Below, piece after piece: positions 8,465-16,012 of a DNA stretch of 64,000 bases. The stretch is from contig JAIYCX010000037.1 in the NCBI GenBank assembly GCA_027487795.1, forward strand, positions 48,394 through 112,393. Direction: 5' to 3'. The notes beneath the pieces were generated by a model, which made no database searches, was not told where the DNA came from, and was given only the letters and a program-made list of their open reading frames with translations. Made by a program: the position numbers and the translations under genes. Numbering within the stretch: the first letter of the stretch is position 1; the number at the start of each line of letters is the position of its first letter. This stretch comes from Pseudomonadota bacterium. GTDB taxonomy: Bacteria; Bdellovibrionota_C; UBA2361; SZUA-149; DAOLCO01.

Positions 8465-10066
8465 CTATATGACAAGAATAGGCAGGGAGTTGAAATTACT
8501 CCCTGCCTTTTTTATTTCTTCTTGACTTAGAGTATTAATCTCTAATCTTCTACTCTGAATATTTACTTCAGAGGAAATTATTTTTGCCAAGTCTTTTCTA
8601 AACTGCTCTGATTTTTTAGTTAAGAAACTTACCTTAGCATCATCTTCAAGACTAAAATTTATATCTATTTTATTCATGGAATAAAATGCTTCAAAAGAAG
8701 TAACTCCTAAATTTGGTAAAGGTATTTGTCCTTGAAAATGAATGACTTGATCCTTGTTACTTGTTTGATCTCTTTCTCGACTTTCTTCCCCCTCCTCCCT
8801 ACTACCAGAATTATTATTTTTACTATTTTCCTTATTTCTTTTAGAATCAGGGTCGACAACTAATTCACCAAAACCAAACATCCCCTGAAATAAAAAAGGA
8901 AATAGTATAAACTCCGGTTCATTGAGAGACTGCATAATTGGCTCAAGTCTATTAATCATCTCTTGGGTAGTTAACATTTGTTCAACTACTGTATGTAAAG
9001 ATTTAACTTGATTAATATTATCATCAGTCATTTTATTATTTAATTGATTTAATAAGGTAGAGTTTTCTAATCTAGTTTCAATTCCCTTTTTTAAATCTTC
9101 AATGATAACAGATCTTGTATCTGATTTTTGATCACTAAGAGTTTTTAATTTAGTTAAAATGACTCTTAAATAATCACCGTAGTTCTGATTATTTTGACCT
9201 TTTGTACTTTTACTATCATTTCCTAAGTTCTCTATCTCAGAGCTTAAAGCAAATATTAATTTAGCTAATTGTTGCGAAGCACTTTTACCATTTGTCTTAT
9301 CTAAAAATAGTAACTCATCTAACTTATCTCTGAGCAAAAATATAAATCTATCCTCCTTACTCCCGAAGGACTTACTTATTGTATCTCCCAGTTCTCTAGA
9401 AATTTCTGATATAGTCTTTGAGAGATTTCCTGAGAAGGCCTCTTTAAGCAGCTTTGCTAGTTTTATAGGATTTTGTAATGTCTCCTCTGATGGGAGTATA
9501 CTTTTTAATTTGTATAAAAGTTCGCTAAGATTTGAAGCTTTATTTATTAAGTTAAGTTCAGGGAACCTCACATTAGCTGACAAATTATGATTTTCCTCTA
9601 AGACGGAAGGCAAATAAGGATTTAACCTTATTAGTAGATCTTCAACTTTTTTAGTCAAATCAGTTATCGATCTTAATGAATCAAAAATAACTGGTGCTCC
9701 AGAAACATCCTTTGAAAAATTTGAAAAATCTCCTTTTTTTATTATTTCTTGTATTTTTAAAATTATCTGAGAATCCTGTTTTAAAATTTCAGCCCTGACT
9801 CTATCTCCTACATTTACATCCTTAGGGAGTTTAGCTTCTATTAGCTGTCCAAATAAGTATAGTAGGCCTGTACCATTTGAATTATTTATTGACCTAACCA
9901 AGAACTGAAGTGAGTCCCCTACTTTCAAATCAGGTACACGCATAGGCAGAACTTGAGTAGATGAGACACTTAAGGAGTCTTTAATTGCTTGAGGCACAGT
10001 AGCGCTTGAAGTCGGAGGGACCCCTGAAGTCTGATTACTCGATTTTATACTTATTTCTCCCGCCAT
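8465..10066 (-). CDS. FliK-like large hydrophilic protein (YlqG-type)
   Basis: A 533-aa protein with a FliK-like plan. Residues about 45-105 carry a small beta domain (LKVGDSLQFLVRS, then GDRVRAEIL) as in FliK-like N-termini. The long middle is helical and Lys/Leu/Ser-rich. After a charged Asn/Glu/Arg linker (about 410-435) a C-terminal domain resembles the FliK hook-length-control C-domain, including LGVTSFEAFYSM, then DDAKVSFLTKKSEQFRKDL. Its last codons coincide with the ahcY terminator. Pairing with an FlhB-C-like gene 1.7 kb away supports the YlqG/YlqH idea. Exact function unknown; no flagellar genes are in the window. Confidence 0.65.
   Translation of the reverse strand: MAGEISIKSSNQTSGVPPTSSATVPQAIKDSLSVSSTQVLPMRVPDLKVGDSLQFLVRSINNSNGTGLLYLFGQLIEAKLPKDVNVGDRVRAEILKQDSQIILKIQEIIKKGDFSNFSKDVSGAPVIFDSLRSITDLTKKVEDLLIRLNPYLPSVLEENHNLSANVRFPELNLINKASNLSELLYKLKSILPSEETLQNPIKLAKLLKEAFSGNLSKTISEISRELGDTISKSFGSKEDRFIFLLRDKLDELLFLDKTNGKSASQQLAKLIFALSSEIENLGNDSKSTKGQNNQNYGDYLRVILTKLKTLSDQKSDTRSVIIEDLKKGIETRLENSTLLNQLNNKMTDDNINQVKSLHTVVEQMLTTQEMINRLEPIMQSLNEPEFILFPFLFQGMFGFGELVVDPDSKRNKENSKNNNSGSREEGEESRERDQTSNKDQVIHFQGQIPLPNLGVTSFEAFYSMNKIDINFSLEDDAKVSFLTKKSEQFRKDLAKIISSEVNIQSRRLEINTLSQEEIKKAGSNFNSLPILVI
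8480..8514 (+). terminator. Rho-independent terminator of ahcY inside the facing gene
   Basis: A perfect 11-bp stem AGGCAGGGAGT / ACTCCCTGCCT (8480-8490 and 8498-8508), 7-nt loop and a T-run. The whole element falls within the last 17 codons of the convergent FliK-like gene, so the same bases encode its C-terminal AGSNFNSLP. Confidence 0.92.
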
Positions 10067-10188
10067 TACTAAACTTTTCTATTCTATGATTTTAATTTAG
10101 ATGATAGAAGGTACTGATTATTCTCGTTTTTTTAGCTATACAAAAAGCTAGAAATAAGACTCATGTTATTAGTTACTTAAACAGATCT

Positions 10189-11094
10189 ATGAAAAATTTT
10201 TTTAGTGCACTTGGTATTATTTTCTCTTTATTCCTAGTTATGATGGCAATAGGCTTCTTTGCTCTTGTAAAAGGCTTAGATGCAAATACTATAACTGATT
10301 TATCTGCAACGAAGGATAATTCAGTCGGAATAGTAGACCTAAAAGGGGAAATTAATAATTCATATGAGTTCAGAGAAAAGCTTGATAAATTCGTACAAGA
10401 TAAATCTATTAAAGCTATAGTGATTGCAATAGACTCTCCAGGTGGAGCAGTTGGAGCTTCCGAGGAAATCTATAGATATATACTAGAAGCAAGAAGCAAA
10501 AAACCTGTTGTTTGTTCACTAGGGAACATGGCTGCTTCTGGAGGACTATACTCATCCTTAGGTTGTCAAAAAGTTATTACACAAGCCGGTACTCTAACAG
10601 GTTCAATTGGTGTAATCATGATGTTGCCAAACGTTAGTTCGATTATGGAAAAAGTTGGTGTCCAGTTTCATATAATCAAAACTGGACAATTCAAAGATAC
10701 TGGAACGCCATTTAGAGATCTTACAGAATCAGATCGTAATTTTCTTCACTCGGTTGCATCTCAGGCATACGAACAGTTTATAGATGCTGTCTCTACTGCT
10801 AGAAATATCCCTAAAGAAAAAGTAAGAGAATTTGCAGATGGTAGAATTATTCTGGGTGAAACTTCAGTTAAGTTAGGCCTAGCAGATAAAATAGGTACAC
10901 TTAAAGATGCCGCTAGGGAATCTCTAAGCCTAGTCCCAGGATACGATGCAACTAAAGCAGTAGAACCTAGCCTTGTTTTCCCTACCAAAAAAATGAAATT
11001 TGCTGAGTTCTTAGAGAATGTTAATGGAGAAGCTTCAGTTCCTTTTATTCCTCAGAAGTTTCAAAGCATGAGCATTCGTTACCAATTAATGTAA
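10189..11094 (+). CDS. sppA: Signal peptide peptidase SppA, short (36K) form
   Basis: A membrane-anchored serine protease that cleaves leftover signal peptides. One N-terminal transmembrane helix (about 5-28) is followed by a ClpP-like protease domain. The conserved IDSPGGAVGASEEIYR, GNMAASGGLY with nucleophile Ser117, and GQFKDTGTPFR with general-base Lys169 are present, so the Ser-Lys dyad is intact. Length (301 aa) fits single-domain SppA. It is separate from its neighbours (69 nt to the response regulator). Confidence 0.94.
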   Translation: MKNFFSALGIIFSLFLVMMAIGFFALVKGLDANTITDLSATKDNSVGIVDLKGEINNSYEFREKLDKFVQDKSIKAIVIAIDSPGGAVGASEEIYRYILEARSKKPVVCSLGNMAASGGLYSSLGCQKVITQAGTLTGSIGVIMMLPNVSSIMEKVGVQFHIIKTGQFKDTGTPFRDLTESDRNFLHSVASQAYEQFIDAVSTARNIPKEKVREFADGRIILGETSVKLGLADKIGTLKDAARESLSLVPGYDATKAVEPSLVFPTKKMKFAEFLENVNGEASVPFIPQKFQSMSIRYQLM

Positions 11095-11163
11095 GATATT
11101 AATAAAATAGAAATAAGAGTTCTTGCGTAACAGTTTTCAGATATGCTTTAATTAAATATAGAT

Positions 11164-11898
11164 ATGGACAATAATTTACAATCGCCTCATATACTAATTA
11201 TTGAAGATGAACCTTCTGTAAGAGAAGGACTAATTGATAGTTTAACGCTAGAAGGTTATAAAATTAGCTTTTCAGACAATGGACCTGATGGGGTTACTTC
11301 TTATACAGAAAATCGCCCTGATCTAGTTATATTAGACGTGATGATACCCGGCCTAGATGGGCTGGAAGTATGTAAAAAAATTAGACTTCAAAATAATACT
11401 ACTCCTATTATCATATTAACAGCCAAGGCTGGTGAAATAGATAAAGTACTTGGGCTTGAACTTGGTGCCGATGATTATCTAACAAAGCCTTTTGGAATGA
11501 GAGAGTTGTTAGCCCGAATTAAAGCTTTACTAAGAAGATCCTCACCTGCATTAAGCTTATCTAGTGAAGTTGTCGTAGAGGCAAATGAAGAATTTAATGA
11601 AATAACATTTTCAGATGTTGCTGTAGATTTCAAAACTTATAGAGCTAAAAAAGGCACTAAAGAATTAAACCTGTCAGCCAAAGAATTTGAACTACTAAAG
11701 TACCTAAGTAAAAAAGTAGATGTACCTGTAAGTAGAGATGAATTACTAGATCAAGTATGGGGCTATAACTCTTATCCGACGACTAGGACTGTTGATAATT
11801 TTATTGCAAGACTGAGACAAAAATTAGAAGAATCACCCGAAAGACCACGTCATATCCTAACTGTACATGGGGTTGGATATAAGTTTGTTTACGCATAG
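11164..11898 (+). CDS. OmpR/PhoB-family response regulator, orphan
   Basis: A two-domain DNA-binding response regulator of 244 aa. The receiver has acidic pocket E15/D16, phosphoacceptor Asp58 in VILDVMIPG, Thr in ILTAK and Lys108 in LTKPF. A winged-helix domain occupies about residues 145-244, with the recognition segment TTRTVDNFIARLRQKLE and terminal HGVGYKFVYA. No histidine kinase is adjacent, so its partner is elsewhere. The zinc-finger/envelope cluster begins 138 bp downstream, which suggests but does not prove a link. Confidence 0.94.
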   Translation: MDNNLQSPHILIIEDEPSVREGLIDSLTLEGYKISFSDNGPDGVTSYTENRPDLVILDVMIPGLDGLEVCKKIRLQNNTTPIIILTAKAGEIDKVLGLELGADDYLTKPFGMRELLARIKALLRRSSPALSLSSEVVVEANEEFNEITFSDVAVDFKTYRAKKGTKELNLSAKEFELLKYLSKKVDVPVSRDELLDQVWGYNSYPTTRTVDNFIARLRQKLEESPERPRHILTVHGVGYKFVYA

Positions 11899-12036
11899 CT
11901 CCAATAATTACAACTACTTATGCTCATAACTAGATTTTTTTCAAAATAATTAAATATTTTAAATCTAACTGAATCCTTTTTTGTCCCCGAAGTATCTCAA
12001 CTGTGTAACAACTTTGTAACAGGGGTAGCAAAAATC

Positions 12037-12438
12037 GTGAATACACTAGGTAATTTAAATCAAAAAATAAATAAGAACTATATTAACCAAGCTTCAGCAT
12101 CTAATAAGCTAGCTAAAAGCAGTCGACTAAATAAAATACTAGCAAACAAGGCTCAGATATTGGAAACTATTACTAGCCCCTGCGGATTAGCAGAGGATAT
12201 TTTAAATGATTACGTTGATTGTGAACTTGATCTCTCATCTAGAGATAGAGTAGAGGAACATTTATGTGCTTGCAAATACTGCAAAGAAACTGTTAATGAA
12301 CTTTTATTTCTTAAAGCTAGTACAGGATTGTTATCTAATACTAAAATTGACTTAGATCTTGGTATTAAAAATAGATTAAGAAATGCATTAACCAAAGAAC
12401 TTGGGATAAACTTATCAAATGCAAATTATAAAAAATAA
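12037..12438 (+). CDS. Putative zinc-finger protein (anti-sigma zf-HC2-like)
   Basis: A 133-aa soluble protein starting with GTG. The region 58-90 has LNDYVDCELDLSSRD, followed by His75-x3-Cys79-x2-Cys82 (EEHLCACKYC), the zinc-binding pattern of anti-sigma factors of the zf-HC2/ZAS type. Unlike most anti-sigma factors it has no transmembrane helix or extracytoplasmic domain. No sigma factor gene is adjacent, so it could be a solo ZAS protein or a subunit in a cytosolic regulator. It leads a gene series of small envelope proteins. Confidence 0.65.
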   Translation: MNTLGNLNQKINKNYINQASASNKLAKSSRLNKILANKAQILETITSPCGLAEDILNDYVDCELDLSSRDRVEEHLCACKYCKETVNELLFLKASTGLLSNTKIDLDLGIKNRLRNALTKELGINLSNANYKK

Positions 12439-12458
12439 ACCAGTCTAGGGACCGAAAT

Positions 12459-12596
12459 ATGTTATACTTATTTGGAATTATTTCGGTCATAGTATGTTTT
12501 CTATTTTTGGGATACATTTGGCTTGAAGTAGAAGAGAAAAACGCTGAGAAGCCAGAGGCTCAAAGAAAGTGGTCAGATCCAAAAAACAAAGGCTAA
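12459..12596 (+). CDS. Small membrane protein, 45 aa
   Basis: A short ORF from ATG 12459 (MLYLFGIISVIVCFL...) with one strongly hydrophobic helix (about residues 3-21) and a charged tail (EVEEKNAEKPEAQRKW). Supported by its placement between two co-directional genes and by overlap of its end with the GTG start of the next gene. No family recognised; a single-pass regulatory or scaffolding peptide is the simplest guess. Confidence 0.5.
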   Translation: MLYLFGIISVIVCFLFLGYIWLEVEEKNAEKPEAQRKWSDPKNKG

Positions 12597-13168
12597 AGAT
12601 AGCGAATCATCAAAAATATTCACTGTCTTTTCTAATTTTCTCTTCCCTAAATTTATTAATCAGTATTCTTTGTCTTTTTACCCAAAACATACTTGCAGAA
12701 GAAAAAGAGGAAAAAGATAGTACTGAAGATACCTCAGTACTTATCAAAGAAAATAAATCTAAAAATGCTAATTCTATAGAAACATACTATAGCGAACTAT
12801 TTAGAGAGAAAGCAAAAGAAGCTCATGCTGGAGTTATATTAGGCAATATAATTGCAGTTGATGATGATTCTCATTATATTTATGTTAAACCAAAAGAAAC
12901 AGGACTAGGTAGACTTTTTGTTTATATAGATTCAAAAACAGCAATAACTTTTGAGGAAAAGAATAAAAGGAAAAAACTAAAAATCTCAGATTTATTTGAA
13001 GGAGATAGAGTTGCAATAAGATCGTTAGCTAAATATGGCATAATACTAGCTGATGAAATTTTCCTCATCAAAGGAGATTTCGAACAAAAAACTAAATACG
13101 CTAAGAAAAAAATATCAGCAGCAAGTAAACCTGCTGGAGAAAAGGAGAAAAAATCTGGTGGTCACTAA
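12569..13168 (+). CDS. Secreted protein with DUF5666-like domain
   Basis: A 199-aa protein with an N-terminal signal/anchor segment (SLSFLIFSSLNLLISILCLF, ending near ILAEE). After an acidic linker, residues about 85-165 give the pattern GNIIAVDDDSHYIYV, SKTAITFEE, LKISDLFEGDRVAI and ILADEIFLIKG, as in DUF5666-type OB-like periplasmic domains. The tail is Lys-rich. GTG start at 12569 overlaps the 45-aa gene by 28 nt, and its end overlaps the next start by 11 nt, implying translational coupling. Confidence 0.6.
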   Translation: MVRSKKQRLKIANHQKYSLSFLIFSSLNLLISILCLFTQNILAEEKEEKDSTEDTSVLIKENKSKNANSIETYYSELFREKAKEAHAGVILGNIIAVDDDSHYIYVKPKETGLGRLFVYIDSKTAITFEEKNKRKKLKISDLFEGDRVAIRSLAKYGIILADEIFLIKGDFEQKTKYAKKKISAASKPAGEKEKKSGGH

Positions 13169-13574
13169 TTCTACTATAAATAAATGTACTATTTGTCTCT
13201 TAACTATAATAAGTATAGTAACAGTCGTACATGCGGAGAAACCAAAAAACATGCGATCAGAAAAAAATTTCTCTGTATACGTTCCAGAATCTGACGAAAC
13301 TAAAGAGTTAAATCTAAAAAAACATCAAACTGGTTCTGTCAAAGTATACTTATCGACACTTGGTGAACAGGTTGATAAGTATATGGTATCAATAATTCGC
13401 CTTGGAGAAGACCAGATAGTAGCAAGCGGGCTTACTGATGTACATGGAGAAATTAACTTTAGAAAACTTTCTCCAGGTAAATATACAGTTTATCTTAATA
13501 AAAAAGTTAATGTTGAAGAAAATGAACTTACTACTGTTAAAATCGGAGATTTTTTTCTTAAAGCTACTCCCTAA
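13158..13574 (+). CDS. Secreted prealbumin-like (carboxypeptidase-regulatory-like) protein
   Basis: The start is taken as GTG at 13158, which has AAGGAG 10 nt upstream; the longer frame upstream is inside the previous gene. It gives 138 aa with a signal peptide (hydrophobic ICLLTIISIVTVVHA, likely cut before EKP). The mature domain (GSVKVYLST...QIVASGLTDVHGEINFRKLSPGKYTVYL) has the beta-sandwich pattern of transthyretin/carboxypeptidase-regulatory folds. It overlaps genes on both sides, and belongs to the same envelope unit. Confidence 0.6.
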   Translation: MVTNSTINKCTICLLTIISIVTVVHAEKPKNMRSEKNFSVYVPESDETKELNLKKHQTGSVKVYLSTLGEQVDKYMVSIIRLGEDQIVASGLTDVHGEINFRKLSPGKYTVYLNKKVNVEENELTTVKIGDFFLKATP

Positions 13575-14064
13575 TCAAAAGTTTACTAAACTAATAATTT
13601 ATAAATTAATAGTTTTAAATTTACTATTCAACACTAGTTGTTCTTTTAAAAAAAATAACCCGCCTCAAACATCTAAATACAAAGTTGAAGTTACTGACAG
13701 CTCTGGTAAAAAAATAGATTCTTCTACTAACTTAGTTAGTAGAGTGGAAATTAAAACTTTAAAAGATAAAAATACCTTAGGCCTAGGTAAACAATCGAAT
13801 TCATCAGCTCCTATATTATTTTCTGTTAAGCCAGTAGTTGATGGGTACAAAAAAGTTAATGGTCTTAAAATAATATCTCAAACTCCCGCATCAACACTAT
13901 TAAAACTAAAAAACAATGATTTGATTACGGCAATTGGACAAAAGAAACCAAATTCTGGAAAAGATAGTAAATATCTTACTCAATGTCTTAAAACAAATAA
14001 AGAATGTAGCCTGACTTACGAAAGACTAGGTAAAGCATACAAAATATATATCTATAAGCTTTAG
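13522..14064 (+). CDS. Putative lipoprotein with PDZ-like C-terminal domain
   Basis: The frame is open from 13438; ATG at 13522, just after a GAAG, gives an approx 180-aa chain whose N-terminus holds two hydrophobic runs and a possible, imperfect lipobox ending in NTSC. The C-terminal half (LFSVKPVVDGYKKVNGLKI, then LLKLKNNDLITAIGQKK) resembles the type II-secretion GspC or other PDZ-type fold (gly-x-position followed by a DLIT hairpin). The start is uncertain because of the 53-nt overlap with the preceding gene. Confidence 0.5.
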   Translation: MNLLLLKSEIFFLKLLPNQKFTKLIIYKLIVLNLLFNTSCSFKKNNPPQTSKYKVEVTDSSGKKIDSSTNLVSRVEIKTLKDKNTLGLGKQSNSSAPILFSVKPVVDGYKKVNGLKIISQTPASTLLKLKNNDLITAIGQKKPNSGKDSKYLTQCLKTNKECSLTYERLGKAYKIYIYKL

Positions 14065-14531
14065 TTAATAAACTTTATTTTATTTCCTGATGGGTCTGTA
14101 ATTGTAAATGTTGTAGTATATTTTAATTTATTAACTTCGGATATTTGACTATTTCTAATTTCAGAATCAGTTATCCTAGCATGTAAACGATGATGTAGTT
14201 TATTGATACCATTTTTTACTTTGATTAATATTTCTGACTTTGAAGAAACATTCTGTTCCAAAGATTTATTTGCTATTAATTTTTTACTATCAGGAAGTAT
14301 AAAGATAATTTCTTCTGGAGTTTCTGATAGTATTTTAAATTCTAAAATCCTTTCATAAAAATCTTTTGTTTGGCCGGGGTCTTGATAATAAAAGCTGCTA
14401 CCCTCTAATTGAATAAGATAGTTATCAAAAATAGTCTTTTCTCTATGACTACCTGACCAAAGAAATACAAAACCAATTACTACAAAATAAAGTAATACTA
14501 TTTTTATAAAAGAGCTTGTTGAGTAATTCAT
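14061..14531 (-). CDS. Membrane-anchored VOC/glyoxalase-like protein
   Basis: A 156-aa protein with one N-terminal transmembrane helix (IVLLYFVVIGFVFLW, about 11-26) and a single betaalphabeta VOC-like unit. It shows DFYERILEFKIL (helix and first strand of the family), IIFILPDSKKL, and the terminal DPSGNKIKFIN that is typical of glyoxalase/bleomycin-resistance modules. Only the second half of the paired metal-site residues could be traced, so catalytic ability is uncertain. It is convergent with the previous gene, sharing 4 nt at the stop. Confidence 0.6.
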   Translation of the reverse strand: MNYSTSSFIKIVLLYFVVIGFVFLWSGSHREKTIFDNYLIQLEGSSFYYQDPGQTKDFYERILEFKILSETPEEIIFILPDSKKLIANKSLEQNVSSKSEILIKVKNGINKLHHRLHARITDSEIRNSQISEVNKLKYTTTFTITDPSGNKIKFIN

Positions 14532-14619
14532 ACAATAAGAATGATAAATTTGTTATGCTGTCTATAGTTGTGCTGTAATGATAAGAAATTAAATTACATA
14601 AATAAATTCAGGCTAAATT

Positions 14620-15825
14620 TTGTTATCTATAGAAAAAAGACTAATATATCTTTCAATGATTGGGATAATAACATCTTTCTATCTCACTCACCATCATTTA
14701 GAAATAAACTCTAATTTACAAATTGGAGAGTCTATTTGTTCTATAAACGAATCTATAAACTGCGACTCAGTAGCAAGGAGTGAATATTCTCATCTCGCTG
14801 GTATTCCAATAAGCTTAATTGGTCTTTTTTATTACCTATCTCTATTTTCCTTCTTAGTAATATTAAAGAACTTAGATTTTAAATTTAAAAAAGGCATTTT
14901 AGTTGTATTTTCTACTGTTAGTGTGATTTGTAGTATCAGCCTAGGACTCGTGTCATGGTTTGCTATAAAAAGTATTTGTATTTTTTGCTGTTTGATTTAT
15001 TTAATTAATATTTTAATCGCCTTACTCTCTTTTAAATTACCTTCGAATAAAGATAAATCTGGCGCTTCATTTAAAATAAACTATATAGATGTAACACTTT
15101 TTGCTATTTCCACAGCAGGTATTATGCTAGCACTATGTTATTTCCCTAATGTCTGGAAAACATATTTTCTAGAACCCAGATACAATAGTGTTTATAATCA
15201 AACGAGGATTAATGAACTAGTTGAAAAATGGAAACTAGAAGTAAAAAATCCATTACTTGAAAATAGTCAAATTTTAGCAACTGGCTTATTAGTTGGTAAA
15301 GAAAATGCACCAATTAAAATTGTAGAATTTAGTGACTACGAATGTCCGTTCTGTAAGAAAGTCTCTCCGGTGTTAGAAAAGCTTGTGGCCGATAATGAGG
15401 AATTGGTAAATCTTACTATTTTAAATTATCCACTTGATGAGAGTTGCAATCCATCTATAAAAAAGAAATTCCACGATTCCTCTTGCCAATCAGCTTCCTT
15501 AGTGATTTGTGAAAATTTAGCAAAAACAAATAAAAATTTTCTACTTCATAAATTTTTAATTGCTAGTACTATATCTAGTAAAGATAATTTAAAAAGTTTA
15601 GCTTCAACTAAGTTCTCAAATACCCTAACTAATGAACTTGACTACTGCCTTAATAGTAATGACGTTAAAGATTCTTTAGCAAATCAAATAGATCTAGCAA
15701 TTAAGCTTGGTATTAATTCCACACCAACTATATATATAGACAGTAAAAAAATAGAATTTGACTCCTTCTTCCAAATAGAAAGTCTATTAAAACAGATAAT
15801 CCTTGCCTATTCAAAGAAAAGCTAA
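14620..15825 (+). CDS. VKOR-DsbA fusion, periplasmic disulfide oxidant
   Basis: A 401-aa bifunctional disulfide-bond enzyme. Residues 1-140 form a vitamin-K-epoxide-reductase-type membrane domain with several transmembrane helices, the loop pair C40/C48 (SICSINESINCDS) and the active C120-IF-C123. After a linker, residues about 210-400 form a thioredoxin-fold DsbA domain with C242-PF-C245 (YECPFCKKVSP) and TPTIYID at the cis-Pro. Such fusions replace DsbB/DsbA: VKOR reoxidises the attached DsbA using quinones. The start is TTG at 14620. It faces away from the VOC gene. Confidence 0.9.
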   Translation: MLSIEKRLIYLSMIGIITSFYLTHHHLEINSNLQIGESICSINESINCDSVARSEYSHLAGIPISLIGLFYYLSLFSFLVILKNLDFKFKKGILVVFSTVSVICSISLGLVSWFAIKSICIFCCLIYLINILIALLSFKLPSNKDKSGASFKINYIDVTLFAISTAGIMLALCYFPNVWKTYFLEPRYNSVYNQTRINELVEKWKLEVKNPLLENSQILATGLLVGKENAPIKIVEFSDYECPFCKKVSPVLEKLVADNEELVNLTILNYPLDESCNPSIKKKFHDSSCQSASLVICENLAKTNKNFLLHKFLIASTISSKDNLKSLASTKFSNTLTNELDYCLNSNDVKDSLANQIDLAIKLGINSTPTIYIDSKKIEFDSFFQIESLLKQIILAYSKKS

Positions 15826-16012
15826 CTTAGATATTAGCTCAGTTAACTTCAATAAATTCAATATTTTAAGTCTATATCAATAATAAGCTAATCTGTGATT
15901 TGACTAATTTCTCTCTAACTTAGATCATTATAGCCTTATTTTTAAAGCACTTTTTAGAAAACAAGGTGCATAACTTAACCGTATTTATATTAAGTTACCA
16001 ATAGGTAGTATC

